A stretch of DNA of 64,000 nucleotides from Oxytricha trifallax (taxonomy: Eukaryota > Ciliophora > Spirotrichea > Sporadotrichida > Oxytrichidae). The position numbers were made by a program, and so were the translations under genes. The stretch is from assembly GCA_000711775.1 (NCBI GenBank), contig ARYC01003514.1:1-64000 (forward strand), read 5' to 3'. The notes beneath the pieces were generated by a model, which worked only from the letters and a program-made list of their open reading frames with translations, was not told the DNA's origin and ran no database searches. Below are positions 33,078 to 45,200 of this stretch, one piece after another (positions within the stretch are counted from its first letter, which is position 1; every line of letters begins with the position of its first letter).

Positions 33078-33697
33078 CCCATTTTAATATAAAAATTATT
33101 CAAATCTAAATTATTTACAAGTTCTTATATTTTAATATTTTAATATTTCAAATTTTTATCCTATTTTGATTTAATGTGTCCTCATGACAAGATTTTCGAA
33201 ATAATTGAAAGTGGCCACAGCCAACAAAAAGTATAAACAACTATATAAAATGAATCGATTAATAAATAAAATAAGAGTACGAAAGAATGATAAAATGGAG
33301 TTAAAAAGAATTATTGTCTTCAAATGACTAACTAGTTTATCCATAGATTTCAATTTTTAATTACAATAAAAATATTAATATTCTTAAATATTTTAATTAA
33401 AATTAATTAATGGAGTTTTTATTCAAAATAATTATGGGAATAATAATCAATACCTACCTTTAATATACAGGTTATTTATCAAATTTACATGCATGAATAA
33501 ACAGTAATGGCATTTATTCAAGGAATTTAGAAATATTATTATTTTGGAATGTAATCTCCAAGAATAAAATCGCAATTAATAACAATTGCTCTAAGGAATA
33601 TTCTATTACTTCACAGCTATTTTAACAATTTAAAATTTTATAAACATTTTATATTTATAATTACAGATAATTATAATAAATAATTAAAAACCAATTA

Positions 33698-34214
33698 AGA
33701 AAATTTGGGGGGGGAAAGTTTCCTGCACCGTTTTATGATAAAAAAAAATTTTTTGGAAAGTTTCCTGCACTTTTTTTAAAAATATTTTTTTCAATAACAA
33801 AATATTTTTATTACAACTATAATGCAACTTCCGAACGAATTTTATTGAATTAATTATACTTAATTTAATAATCAATTAGTCAATATATCATTTTAGATTC
33901 CAATCTTTGACATATTTCATCTAATATTTTTTGGTTTTTGTATCTTAGCCATTATATTGTCCTCTCATTTTTAAAGTAATTCTTAGTATTTAATTCAATT
34001 GTTATTTAAATTTCAATTCAATTTATATGTTCTTTTAAAATTTATATAAAGTTAGACTTTATTTTTTGAACTAATTTTATTATGTATAAAAATCCTATTA
34101 ATATAAGTGAGTCATAAAAAATTTTAATTTTATGATTTATATTAAATTTTACATAAAATAAAAAAAAGTGCAGGAAACTTCCTCGAGTGCAGGAAACTTT
34201 CCCCCCCGAAAATT
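33698..34214. mobile_element. ~515-bp MITE-like element with G8/C7 ends and doubled AAAGTTTCCTGCAC subrepeats
   Basis: The left end reads AAATTTGGGGGGGGAAAGTT followed by TCCTGCAC, then a second GGAAAGTTTCCTGCAC about 35 bp inside. The right end mirrors this with two GTGCAGGAAACTT copies and CCCCCCC. Each subrepeat contains the palindrome GGAAAGTTTCC (left) or GGAAACTTTCC (right). The interior is AT-rich with no gene. TIR length is about 55-70 bp. It looks like a non-autonomous element. Confidence 0.85.
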
Positions 34215-36470
34215 TTATTAAAAATGCAAAATGAAATTTTTAATTAAAAAATAACTATATTTTTATCATAAACAAACCTTCATGTTCGGATATAACAATT
34301 ATTTAAATTAAAACTCAGTCTTTGTTTAATTTTAATTGAATCCAAAAAGAAGATGCAAAAAATTTACATGTTAATTTGAAGTAAAAGATCTAATCTTTTT
34401 AAAGCAAGGAATATTACAAAGACAATCAAAGAATTAAGGTTAGCTTAATTAAACTTACTATCGAATGCAATGTTAATTGATGTTTGAGTAACTCATGTAA
34501 AGATCAATTCATTTTAAAATCAAGGATATTAAATAATATTTTTAAGACTTCAATGCTAAAGAAAATCTATAAAACATGCCAAAGAACTACAAATTCAAAA
34601 CTTTCATGTATCCTCCCCTTTTTTCAGATGGGACTATTTGAAAAAAAACTCTAGGAAAAGAATGCGAGCTGGTGGCTCGAGTTTCAAATCAAGTATTTCA
34701 AACTGATATAAGAGATTTAAGTTTATTTAGAGAGCTATATTATTTTTTAAAAGAAATTATATTATGTAATGAGATTAAGAGAGATATTGAGAACACTCTA
34801 GTGTGTTCAGAGATAAATTGTTTTAATGAATAAAATATAAAGTTAGTATTCTTAATAAAAAATAAATAATCATCTATTTCAAGCAATAAAATATTATCAA
34901 ATTATTATAAGTTTATTCAAAATTTGAATTGATATAAAAATATATTGACCTGTTTATTAATGAAAATATAATCATGCATTTTGGTTATAGCATTTGTAAA
35001 CATATTTCTGCGCATACTTCTAATTAAAACAATATGATACTTATTCTTATAATCCCAAATAAATCAATGCAAAAATGCATTTTAATATAATTATCAATTG
35101 AATTAAACAACACTAAAATCTCGATATTTCGCTAATGATAATATATGTTAGAATTTTAAGCACACAAATTAAATTTTAATTTGAGATATCCAAGCTTAAA
35201 TCTAGAAAATTAATATAATTGAAATAAAATTCCACTATGAATGAGTATTGGAGTAAGTAAAATCTTATAGTAATCAGTAATAAGGCATATTTCACTTAAA
35301 ATAATAAGATAATTTTACTTTTAGATAATTTCAAATAAAATTATCAACAAAAACATAAATATCTTATTCTAAAATTAATTAAAGACAATTAACTTCATTA
35401 TATCGCATGAGTCATATATTTATTAGCTGTTTCTCAAAGTTTTGAAATATTATAGAGGCTTAATGTTATTAAATAAATGAAATTAAATGATTATTTATCT
35501 TAAATTAAATATAATAAATAATTATCAAAATACATTTATATAATAATTAGCAAATTTATTTAAATATCTATAATTAAATTTACTTCGATTAAAATATTGT
35601 TGAGTTTCAAATAATTATATACATATAATTGCTTAATTTTTATATAGTATGATTTTAACTGTATTTATAATCAAATCAAAGAGAATATTTATTAGTTACA
35701 CCTAGCAGATTGTCCTATAGGCATTATAATTAAAAATATTAACGATGAAAAATTTATTTTTAAAAACTTTACTTGTGTAACATAAAATAATAAAGATAGA
35801 GCAAGTATTAAAATGTCCATATACTTTCTTTATAAATAATATAATTGATAGGTAAGCCACCCTCAATAGCTGAACAACTTAGTTTTTAATTTTAATAATT
35901 AAATAAGATATCAATTTTATTTAAATTCAAAACATAAAAATATCAACTTTATTAATTAAAGAGAAATATGTATTCATATAGAGTGAGGTGCTTCTGGGCT
36001 AAATAAAGTCTCTCATAAAATAAAAAAATTAAAATTGAAGTTTTTCACAAATCCAAAATAATGCACCCTTTAAGGCCATCATTTGAAAAATTCAAATAAA
36101 TTGAAAATAAATCTGAATTTTAATTAACTTAACATATCATAGCTTGAAATTAAACAATAAAGGATAATCTTTAGTAGCTAATTTCAAACATTGCTCATCT
36201 ATAATCAAATTTAAGGTTATATAACTGTCAGATGATCTTATGATAAATTCTTGAAAACTAATCTAAATATTTAGTCTTGAACATATTTAAATAAAATCAA
36301 ACAACAGAAAATGAAAAACTTATCATAAATACTCTCTAAAAATCAGCATTTTTTTAGGACTCTTTCTACCCTTACAAAGAAAGATACTTATAACATATGT
36401 CAAGCATCTAAAATTATTGATTCCAACAAGACTTTTGCCAAACATAAACTTAAATAAAAAATGCCGAAAT
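34215..36470. other. AT-rich stretch, no gene supported
   Basis: A small patch near 34590-34690 is slightly GC-richer, but no consistent frame or motif was found. GTGTTCAGAGA and GAACACTCTAG at 34793-34812 form a short AGTGTG/CACT hairpin. Confidence 0.4.
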
Positions 36471-36477
36471 AAAATGA

Positions 36478-36735
36478 AAGAAAGAAATTTATAATGAAGA
36501 ACATGAGAGTAGGAGCACTTACAAGAATCTTCAATATTAACATGAACACTACATATTTGAATATTATCATGAATCTCAAGCCTTCTTGCATAGAATAACA
36601 AAACTCAGTCAATAGGAAGAAAAAGGCAAAGTAACACTTTTGATCTTTTCAAACAGATATCACAAATATGATAAATTTTTATTAGGAAGTAAAATGAAAG
36701 TATTAACAATAGATCCAAATTTAAAATAAACTATT
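36478..36735 (+). other. Coding-like ORF, unrecognised
   Basis: A TGA-free frame of about 85 codons with Gln-coded TAA/TAG reads EEHESRSTYKNLQYQHEHYI, then SQAFLHRITKLSQQEEKGKV, LLIFSNRYHKYDKFLLGSKM and ends near TGA 36735. Its polar, charged composition is unlike chance translation of this AT-rich DNA. No domain recognised and no start codon in frame. An antisense ORF over the same bases is a shadow. Confidence 0.35.
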
Positions 36736-37143
36736 TGAAAATAATAAATTAAATTTCATGGATCCAATTTACTTGATAACAGTGCACGAATTTTACATTA
36801 GATTCTTAATCCTCGATTTAATATGCTTATATAATCTTTCTTTTCAAAAATTAAAATATTTGTTGAAGCAAGCACTGATTTCTATGACATTTGAATTATG
36901 ACTTATTCGAAAAAAATAGTAATTTTGGATGAATACAAATTCAGATAGATAATGAATTCAATACTTATACAACCATAAAAATTCATGCTGAACTAAAATA
37001 ACTTCTCAGACATTTTTTACATGAAATACTAAAATAACCTCAAAAGCATACAAATATGCATTAATTGGCTTCATATTGTGGCAATTTATTCAGATTAGCA
37101 TATTCTCAATAAATTCCTTTCAAATTATGTAAATTTTTTAAAA

Positions 37144-37335
37144 CAACAACAAAAAACTGTTTTTCTAATCTATAAATAAAATTTTAGACATCTAACTCTA
37201 ATCAACCATAAGATTGCTAAGGAACAATTTTCAATTAATAGACTTGTAAAAATAGGGGGAAACGTTGAGATGGAAAAAGTAAACAAAGAAATTACAAGAC
37301 AAATGAAGAAAATAGTTAAAAGGCTTAGTAAATGA
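37144..37335 (+). other. Coding-like ORF, coiled-coil-like
   Basis: Reads HKIAKEQFSINRLVKIGGNV then EMEKVNKEITRQMKKIVKRL and stops at TGA about 37335. The heptad-like Ile/Val/Leu spacing with Lys/Glu suggests a helix or coiled coil. Short and isolated; could be an exon or a decayed piece. Confidence 0.3.
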
Positions 37336-38817
37336 AACGAGAATCCAAATGAACTTGCCAATCAAATATTTACGATTTATATTAATCAGTAAGTCCTAAA
37401 AGAAGCTTTTTCTTACAAATATCAATATTTATTTTAGATTAGATATTGTTTTGGATAATTAATCAAATACTCACAAATTAACGCTAAATTATGTAAGATT
37501 ACCATTTCTATGGTTGTTGGTCAATCTTAACTTTTATTTCTAAAGAATTTTATAGTTTTAAAATATTCTAACTATATTAAATTTAAATGATTCTTGCATT
37601 TATAAATAAATCTTTAGATGAATATAAGCAAAATAAATTCAAATTTATCTTTTTTTTTATCTATATTGTTTCATGATCATTGTTTGCTCTTTATATTTCA
37701 GAAAATTAATTATAAGTCATAAAATGAAATAGCGATGCTTTTAATGCTGTTTCGATCATTCTAGAAATTATTGTTTATACAATTTCCAGTTTATTTACCT
37801 GACTCGCTCTTCAATTTGAAGAATTCATTTGGTATTCAGAACTATGGAAATAGTTTTGATTGTAAGATTCTCTATTCACTTAATTAGATACTCTTAATCT
37901 TTAAAACAATCTCTACTGTGACTTCTTTAATCTATTTTCCTAGAATTACTTCGTGCCGTCATTTTTCGTTGAAGACTCTCTGGCGTTTTTATTATATCTC
38001 TGAACTGAGCTCCCATTCTATTAGTCCTTATTCTTGTAACTTCTTTTATGTTATTAATCTCCTCAAAAAAACACTTTCAATTCTTATTCTGAGTCTGGGA
38101 AGTATATAATTGTTATTACCCTTGTAATCTATGGAATCCACCCTTACATGTTTGTAATGGTTTTATCAAAAGCACTTAAATGTGAATCTCGAAAAATTCA
38201 ATAAAAATTATATTAACTATTTTTTGTCAATAAAAATACAAGGAGATTCATCAATATGAGAGTTTGAATTATGGACTTTGTGCTTAATACTCATTCGTAT
38301 TGCAGTTATGATATTTGCTAAGTCTTTAATCTGAAAAAAAAACCTTAAATACCTTATGATTTTTATATGTATAATTGTAATTCAAAAATAATATAATTAA
38401 TTTAATTTTTTCATTTATTTTATATTCATTTGGAGTAGTAGTAAATTTAATTTATTTCCTCCTACGTAAAATTAATTTTAAATTTATTTATTTTAATTAA
38501 ATAGCATCTTAAATTACCAAATGGAGTAAAAGAAAGTGAAGTTTTTGATTATATATTTGTTTGTCATATCTGAGTAATTAATATTAATTATGTATTTTAT
38601 AAGAAAATATATTCTTATTAGTTGCGAGTTTAATTTTATACATTTCAAATTATTCAGAAAAGTATGCGAGTGTTCGAATTGAACATTTAAAATTTGATTG
38701 AAAATTTAGACTTCGTATATATATATTAAAAACTAAAAAACATAAATATTTAAAAATTCATGTCGTTGCAGATTTTACAGATGAAAGTATAAGTTTCAAT
38801 GAATTGAATAAATATAA
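37336..38817. other. AT-rich gap before element B
   Basis: On the minus strand at about 37800-38110 two TGA-separated frames look mildly coding (RLRIRIESVFLRRLITQKKL; later VTVEIVLKIKSIQLSEQRIL), but no family is recognised. The rest shows nothing supportable. Confidence 0.35.
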
Positions 38818-39272
38818 TATTAATAAAATACATTCAAAATGGGGAAAATGCAAAATAAAAATTCAAAACTAATCTTATTAATATATAACAGCCACTAATT
38901 AGAAAAATGATCAGATCAAATTTTATCCCTATATAGTTAACTGGCTTATTTATTAAATATCGTGATTAAATATACCTATTAACTTAAACTGTAATTAATT
39001 AAACATGAAGTCATTTCATGCAACTATTTTTAATTATTTCTCCAATTCAATTCTTATCTCGCACAGTGTTCCAAGTTGTTGCAGTAGCCATCACTTAAGG
39101 TATCTTCACTGTATCTTCAGGGTATCTTCATGGTATCTTCTTCAACGATGATGGTGAATAGCACTTAGAAATTTAAGAATTTAGACTCTGAATTGACAAG
39201 TCCACTTTTTAATGATTAGAAGTCTATCAGTTAGCTGTTCTAAATTATAACACTTGCAGCTTCAGCAATGTG
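38818..39272. repeat. Left TIR of element B
   Basis: Reverse complement of 47668-48121 with very few mismatches. It contains a tandem series of GTATCTTCA units at about 39099-39141. On the plus strand ATG near 39146 opens a copy of the gene's N-terminus (VNSTQKFKN and ITLAASAMW), which leaves the TIR and hits TGA about 39340. It is thus a non-functional duplicate start. Confidence 0.93.
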
Positions 39273-39286
39273 GAAGATTCTGCCTA

Positions 39287-42200
39287 TCAAGAATGAGGTT
39301 GTGTTCGTAATGTTTAGATCTGAAATTTCATTCTTTTGAACCCATTGTCTTAGCAGAAGAACATTTCATCTTCAGTTGTTGACCCAATAATATCTATCCA
39401 ATAAACCCATTAAGAGCTTGTTAGCTAATATAAATAGTCATCACTTTGTGCATCTGTTGCATAGTTATAAAGGTATTCCCCAGCCCACTCATTAAATTTA
39501 TAGTAAAACTTCAGCAATGTATGATCATTTTGCCTCGGTCTGTAATAATTATAATTAAAAAATAATCATTGAAACTTACATAAAAGCAACTTATTCCAGC
39601 CATTGATTACTCATGAAATTACTGTAATATTATAGTTCTCTCAGATAAACTACTGTTTATAGAGATGAATTGCTTGTGGAAGTGAATCTTAAGGTTTTAG
39701 TCGTTGTGTCGTTTAGGAAAGTAAATGTCAAAGAATCTTTCTGATTGATATCATTAATCACAGCCGTTTTAGTAGAGTCCATATAAATTGCTCTTATCAT
39801 TGCCGTCTCAGCTGCATCACATACTTTGTAAGACATGAATATCCATTTATTCAAGTATTTAGTGCTGATATCCTTCAATTTACACAAAACATCGGAGGTT
39901 GTATTAATAATCTAAAATTCCTTCGATACAGCAGACCATTTCACCTATAAATAATTTAAGATTATAAATTTCTGTTAATACTTACCTATATCTATCTTCA
40001 AATTGCACCTCAAAAATGTTTAGTGTCTTCAAATATTGCCACATAGCCAGAGTCGAGCAACCTGTGTATTCAGTTTCTACTTTTATTTCCAAATCTCCAG
40101 TAAGCTCTAAGAATTTCTCCTGCACTAAAAGGAATAATATTTCATAATCTACTTTATTTTAACTTGGCAGTAGCCTCTACTTGAGTATTTAGGTTCCCAC
40201 TCACAAAGTTTCAATTTATCTGGAAACATAATCACTGATTCAGACTACCAATCATAACGCTGTTCCCACTCACATACTCCAACACTGTATCTCCATGTGA
40301 TTCCATTAAGTCATAGTAGGTTAAGATTTGGTTATATTCGTAAGTAAAGGAAGGCTTTTGTCGGAAAGAAGCATGTGCTTGACCTATTGTACGATATGTT
40401 GAATATATTTTTAGATTTTGTAAATAACCAGTGAAGAGTTATCCTGATGCCGCTCAATATAAAATGTTAGAGGAGGGGAGACGGAAGAAGCAAAGCCAGT
40501 TGTGCTTTTTAAACAATTACTGTTGCTAATATCTGCACAAATATAAGCTTGGTTGTAGATAACTGAATTTCCCTCCATGAAACAATTCCAACTGTTAAGC
40601 TCGTAACCATCAATTGATAAAGCGAGATTGGTACCAAGTTTAGGTTTAAACTAAACTGATTTTGTAGGGCTTGATATTAAAGTAGTTTAAGAAAGCCCAC
40701 TAATTGTAAAAATAGTAGCTAAGCTATTAAATGAAGTGAGGTATAGACAGAATTCTAAGCTGTATTCTTCGGTCATAGATGTCAAATTCAGGAATCTCAG
40801 ATTTTAGGAAAGTCCATTTTTAAACAGTAAACCCTTCTCTCTGTAATAGTAGCTTCCGTGATCTGTAGTTGAGACTTCCGCATTTCCAAATATCAAATCC
40901 CAACTCTTATCCCAAAATATCCAATTGTCAGTTGAAGAAGTAGCTAAAGTAGTTGAGCCTACTATATGATTATCATACATAGAAGAGTCTTAAAAAGTTA
41001 CCCCTTAGTCCTCGTCTAGTTTGTAGTGAAATAGTAAGGATTTCTTAAAATAAAGCTCACTAATCTATCTGTAGAAATTTCACTAAATCTCACTTTTACT
41101 AAGAGGTTTAGCGATACCATAGATATTCTTGATTTTAAGCCAATGACCCATTTTTGAAATATCTCCAAATAGCAATTTAGTCAGCATGCCTTCATTACTA
41201 ATTTTGTAAGCATCTGTGATTGGAGTTTATAAAATAGTAGTAGTAGGAGAGGATAGAGATGTAGTTGAAGCTGATTATGATAGGTAAATTTTCCAATTCC
41301 CATCTATATCATGTGTTGCAGAGAGACCATACCATTGTTTCATTGTAGAAAATGTGTTTAAGTTTGAGTCGTCTGAGAGTTTGATCCTGTAGCTTTAGTT
41401 GTCTTTACTTGCAGTGACTTAGTAGTTGATAGCTCAAATCGAATTACTGTTTGCAAGTCTAAGAAAGCTAAAACCGAAATTTACAAACTCACAAACTAAA
41501 TCCAGAATGCCAGAGTAAATTCATTTCTGAATTTGATGTTTGAAATTGTAGAAGAAGACTGAATGAAGTTTCCTTTCATATTTAATTCTCCCTTATCTAT
41601 AAATTAACGTTTTTTAACAAAATCGAAATATGATTACGTAAACATCCAAGACCTTGAGATGAAGTTGCTTAATTCATTCCAGCAGGGCAATTACCATTTT
41701 AAAATGCAGAAATAGATGCTGTAGAAGTAGTTATATTGGTTGCTGTCCATCCGGTTTTACCATCTGTCACCATATCTCTAAATTGATCTTTAATTTCGTA
41801 ATATGAATGATAAAGTAATTGATAGTAGAGTAGTACAGTATGATCAAATTTATGCGATTTCCTATAAAAATGTTGTAATTTATTCTAAATTTTTACCAAT
41901 TAATTTGATTTTGGAATTTGTTTTTTATTTTAGTAAAAGGTACTGCAGGATAATACATAGTTAGATACTTTATGTTAAAATCTTGATCTTATCCTAAATT
42001 AGAACCAATCCTTATTTTTCCAGGAAACTTATACTCACTCATTGGAACATCAGTTAGTGTACTCTCAAGAGTAGTTCCCACATAAAACTCAATTTTTTGC
42101 TCATGAGGCTTGAAATTTATTGTATAGTGATATTCAGCCTTGTTATGGACATAAGCAAACCCATTGCTTCCTGAGTTAAGATCGAATTAAAATAGGAAAC

Positions 42201-45200
42201 TGTTCTCATCGATATATGACACTTAAAAGAGGTTCTCTATCAATATTATTTGTGTTGAAATTAACCCTGTTGTGCTGTCAAAGTCACTATCCAAATGGAA
42301 ACTTATGGTAAATGAGAAGTCATTGTCGTTGTGCATGCTTGTCATTACTGAACTTAAATCTTTTTCAAATGATCCATACTTTTGAAGACTCATCTGTTAT
42401 CCAGCCCAAACTAAAATATTTATGGATTTAGCATAAAACAAAAGCAATGGGTATAATTATAACAGCTACAATAAATTTACATTACTTACGATAACAATTA
42501 CTACTGTAAAACTACATTCCTATTCCACAATTATTTCTGTATTCTCCGTTGTAAGTGACATAGAAATTTGCAGAAGTTTGAGGCATCTCTTTTTCTTATA
42601 CGTAATCATAAAATCTCTTGTCATCTAATTTAATATATGCTGCTAAATTAGGCTTCTTCCAAGGATGGGATCTATGAGATTTATTAACAAATGATTAAAG
42701 CTTACACTCTTTAGTATGCTAAATACTACTCTTAGGTTTAGAGCAGTGTTCCATATTCTAATTTCTTTAAAGAAAAATCTGACATTGTTTAAAGTACTTG
42801 AACCCTTGCCAATTAAAATAGGACAAGATGCAAGTTTTTCCATGGCGTTGTTGTCCGATGTAGAGCAAGTGTTTTCCCTGTACATTGTAATTTTACTACT
42901 TAACTAAGAATTTGCAGTGCTGTAAATGTACCAAGTGTTTGGCCTTTGACTGCAACTGCTTGCACTATTTAAAGTATTTGTACGAACAGAGTCTTAATAT
43001 TATTATGCCAAATAGAGTATGGAACTTGTTGAAGAGCCTTTCTTAAAATAAAAGCGTTTAAGTTTTGTACCCAGAGCTGCACAAGTTGGATCGACTGATA
43101 GTACCTCAATTTCTTAATTAGGACTTATGATCATGTTGTAATATTCCCATTTAAAGAAAAATTCTATTGTTCAATCCTTCGTGAAAGTGTAGCTTAAAAA
43201 ATCTAATACTGGGTTATTCGAAGTTTATTATTAAAATTCTAATGTCATGATCGCTGGATCTTTTAAAATGCATTATTCACTTAGAGTATCATAATAATAG
43301 CCAGTATAGCATTTTGTTATAGAGCCAACATAGAGATCAAATAGATGTATATCTGCCCAGACAGGTAATACTTGCTAATTGACTTTGCTATATATTTCAT
43401 TTCTAGATCTAACATTATATAACTCATCCCATATTAGTGTGCTGTAGCCTTCATCAAATTCTCAAAATCCCAATATGGTAAGTGAATTTGTGACAAAATT
43501 GGTACCCTCTAGTATTTGAGCAAAACTAGTATATTAAAACATAGGTTTCCTAATTTTTAAACTTTTAAAACCAAAATAACCGCACGATTAATCTGGGCAT
43601 ATAGTTGTAATATTAGTCAACCAGAGACCACTAAGACTGAAGCTGTTAAGATTTACTCCTGATGTAGGATTCATAACTGTATTATCAACTAAACTCTTAA
43701 AATACGAAGAAGCTGATGTCACTGTATCAATCTACAGATTGTAGTGATACCATTGCTCACTGTTAGTAATATCTGTTCTTGGGAATAGTGAAATCTACGT
43801 TGCTCCAATATTTAACTGAAACTAGTTTGTTATTGATTATGAGAAATTTATAAGTTAAGTATATGGAAATTATATAATTCTCCCAGCATTGTAACTATCA
43901 TGCATGAGCATCCAAAATTCAATTCTATAAATTTTAGTAGCTGCAATAGCGTAATAATTGATTTCCAGATTAACATTAGTGAAACCTCTGTCCTTAGACA
44001 TCAAAGGAAATAGTGAAGTTTTGCATTCTTAAAGACCCATCTCATACTACTAAGTCTGCTAGCATTTGATTTGACTTCCAGTTGTTGGATCAGTATTGAG
44101 ATTTGAGAGAGTATAGTCTAATGTTTCATATTAATGGTAAGGAGACCACATATATCCTCCAAAGTCAAGTTAAGGGTGTTGATAAAATAGGAAATAATAG
44201 ACTAGAAGTGGCTTCCATTTAGCTGGGTAAACTTTCTTATACATAAAGTGCTAAATCATATCTTCTCCCATCTTTCTCTGCCACAATTGCAAATTGTCAA
44301 TATAAGTGTGCTAAAGAGATGTGATGGTTGAGGTAGTAGCTGAAATTGGCAACAAATTTGTGGGGCTGTCTCTGAAGAGACCTATCCAATAAAAACCCTA
44401 GAAAGAGGAAGCATATACTAGAGTGAAATGATTCCATGAGTTGTAATTATAATCAGCCTGTGTCGTGTAAGAGATTGATCCTCTTTTAATCGTTATTATT
44501 CCGCTGTTTTAACTCATTTCAACAATGGGAGTGCATTTAAAGAAAACTGAACCTGAGACATAATTGTAATCTATAAATAATTATTAATTAGCTTCGATAC
44601 TTACTATTTCCATAAGTATCTCTTGTGTATACCCAAAAAGCCAAAGTCCATTGATTCATAACACTATTAATTGTTATTGGTATAGTTTTACCACTCCAAT
44701 GTGGAAGGGAAGTTGCATAATCCCATGCAGCTAAAATTAAATACTTTAACATTCAGATTGATGCTTACAATTATCTATTACGTGCAATGTATTTGTTGTG
44801 TCAAAAATTATTGCCGCTGGAGAGTGCAGATAATAAATTCTCAAATTAGTCCAAAAAATTACATAAGAAGTGTCATAAATTCTTGTTTTTGAAGGGGATT
44901 TGAAGTCAAGAGCTAAGTGCAAAAAACATGATGGTACACACTGCAAATACAATCTTGTGTATATTTACTTATAATTAGTCAACGTGCTACCAAAATATGA
45001 GTTCATAAATATCAAATCTCGTAAAGCCAGATTTTGTGTTAACTATGTAGCACTGTAAGTTGACTCATCATAAGAGTAGCCAAGGCATCCAATTTGGAAT
45101 AAGCCAACTAATTAAATATAAGTGTAGTCAAATGTTACAGGTCCGTAAACTTTAGTATTTTTTCCTGCATAAAACACATTAGTCCCTCCGCTCGACTCTT

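Noticed and set aside
36323..36612. Two overlapping minus-strand ORFs (MLFYARRLE and MTEFCYSMQ)
   Set aside because: The opposite strand has a better polar, Gln-containing frame over the same bases; these look like its shadows.
42643..42907. Plus-strand ORF MLNTTLRFRAVF over element B
   Set aside because: It is antisense to the LamG-like exon on the minus strand; the minus strand shows the IRIWN motif and fits the long gene.
44701..44892. Plus-strand ORF MEGKLHNPMQ
   Set aside because: Antisense to the large element B gene, with no independent motif.
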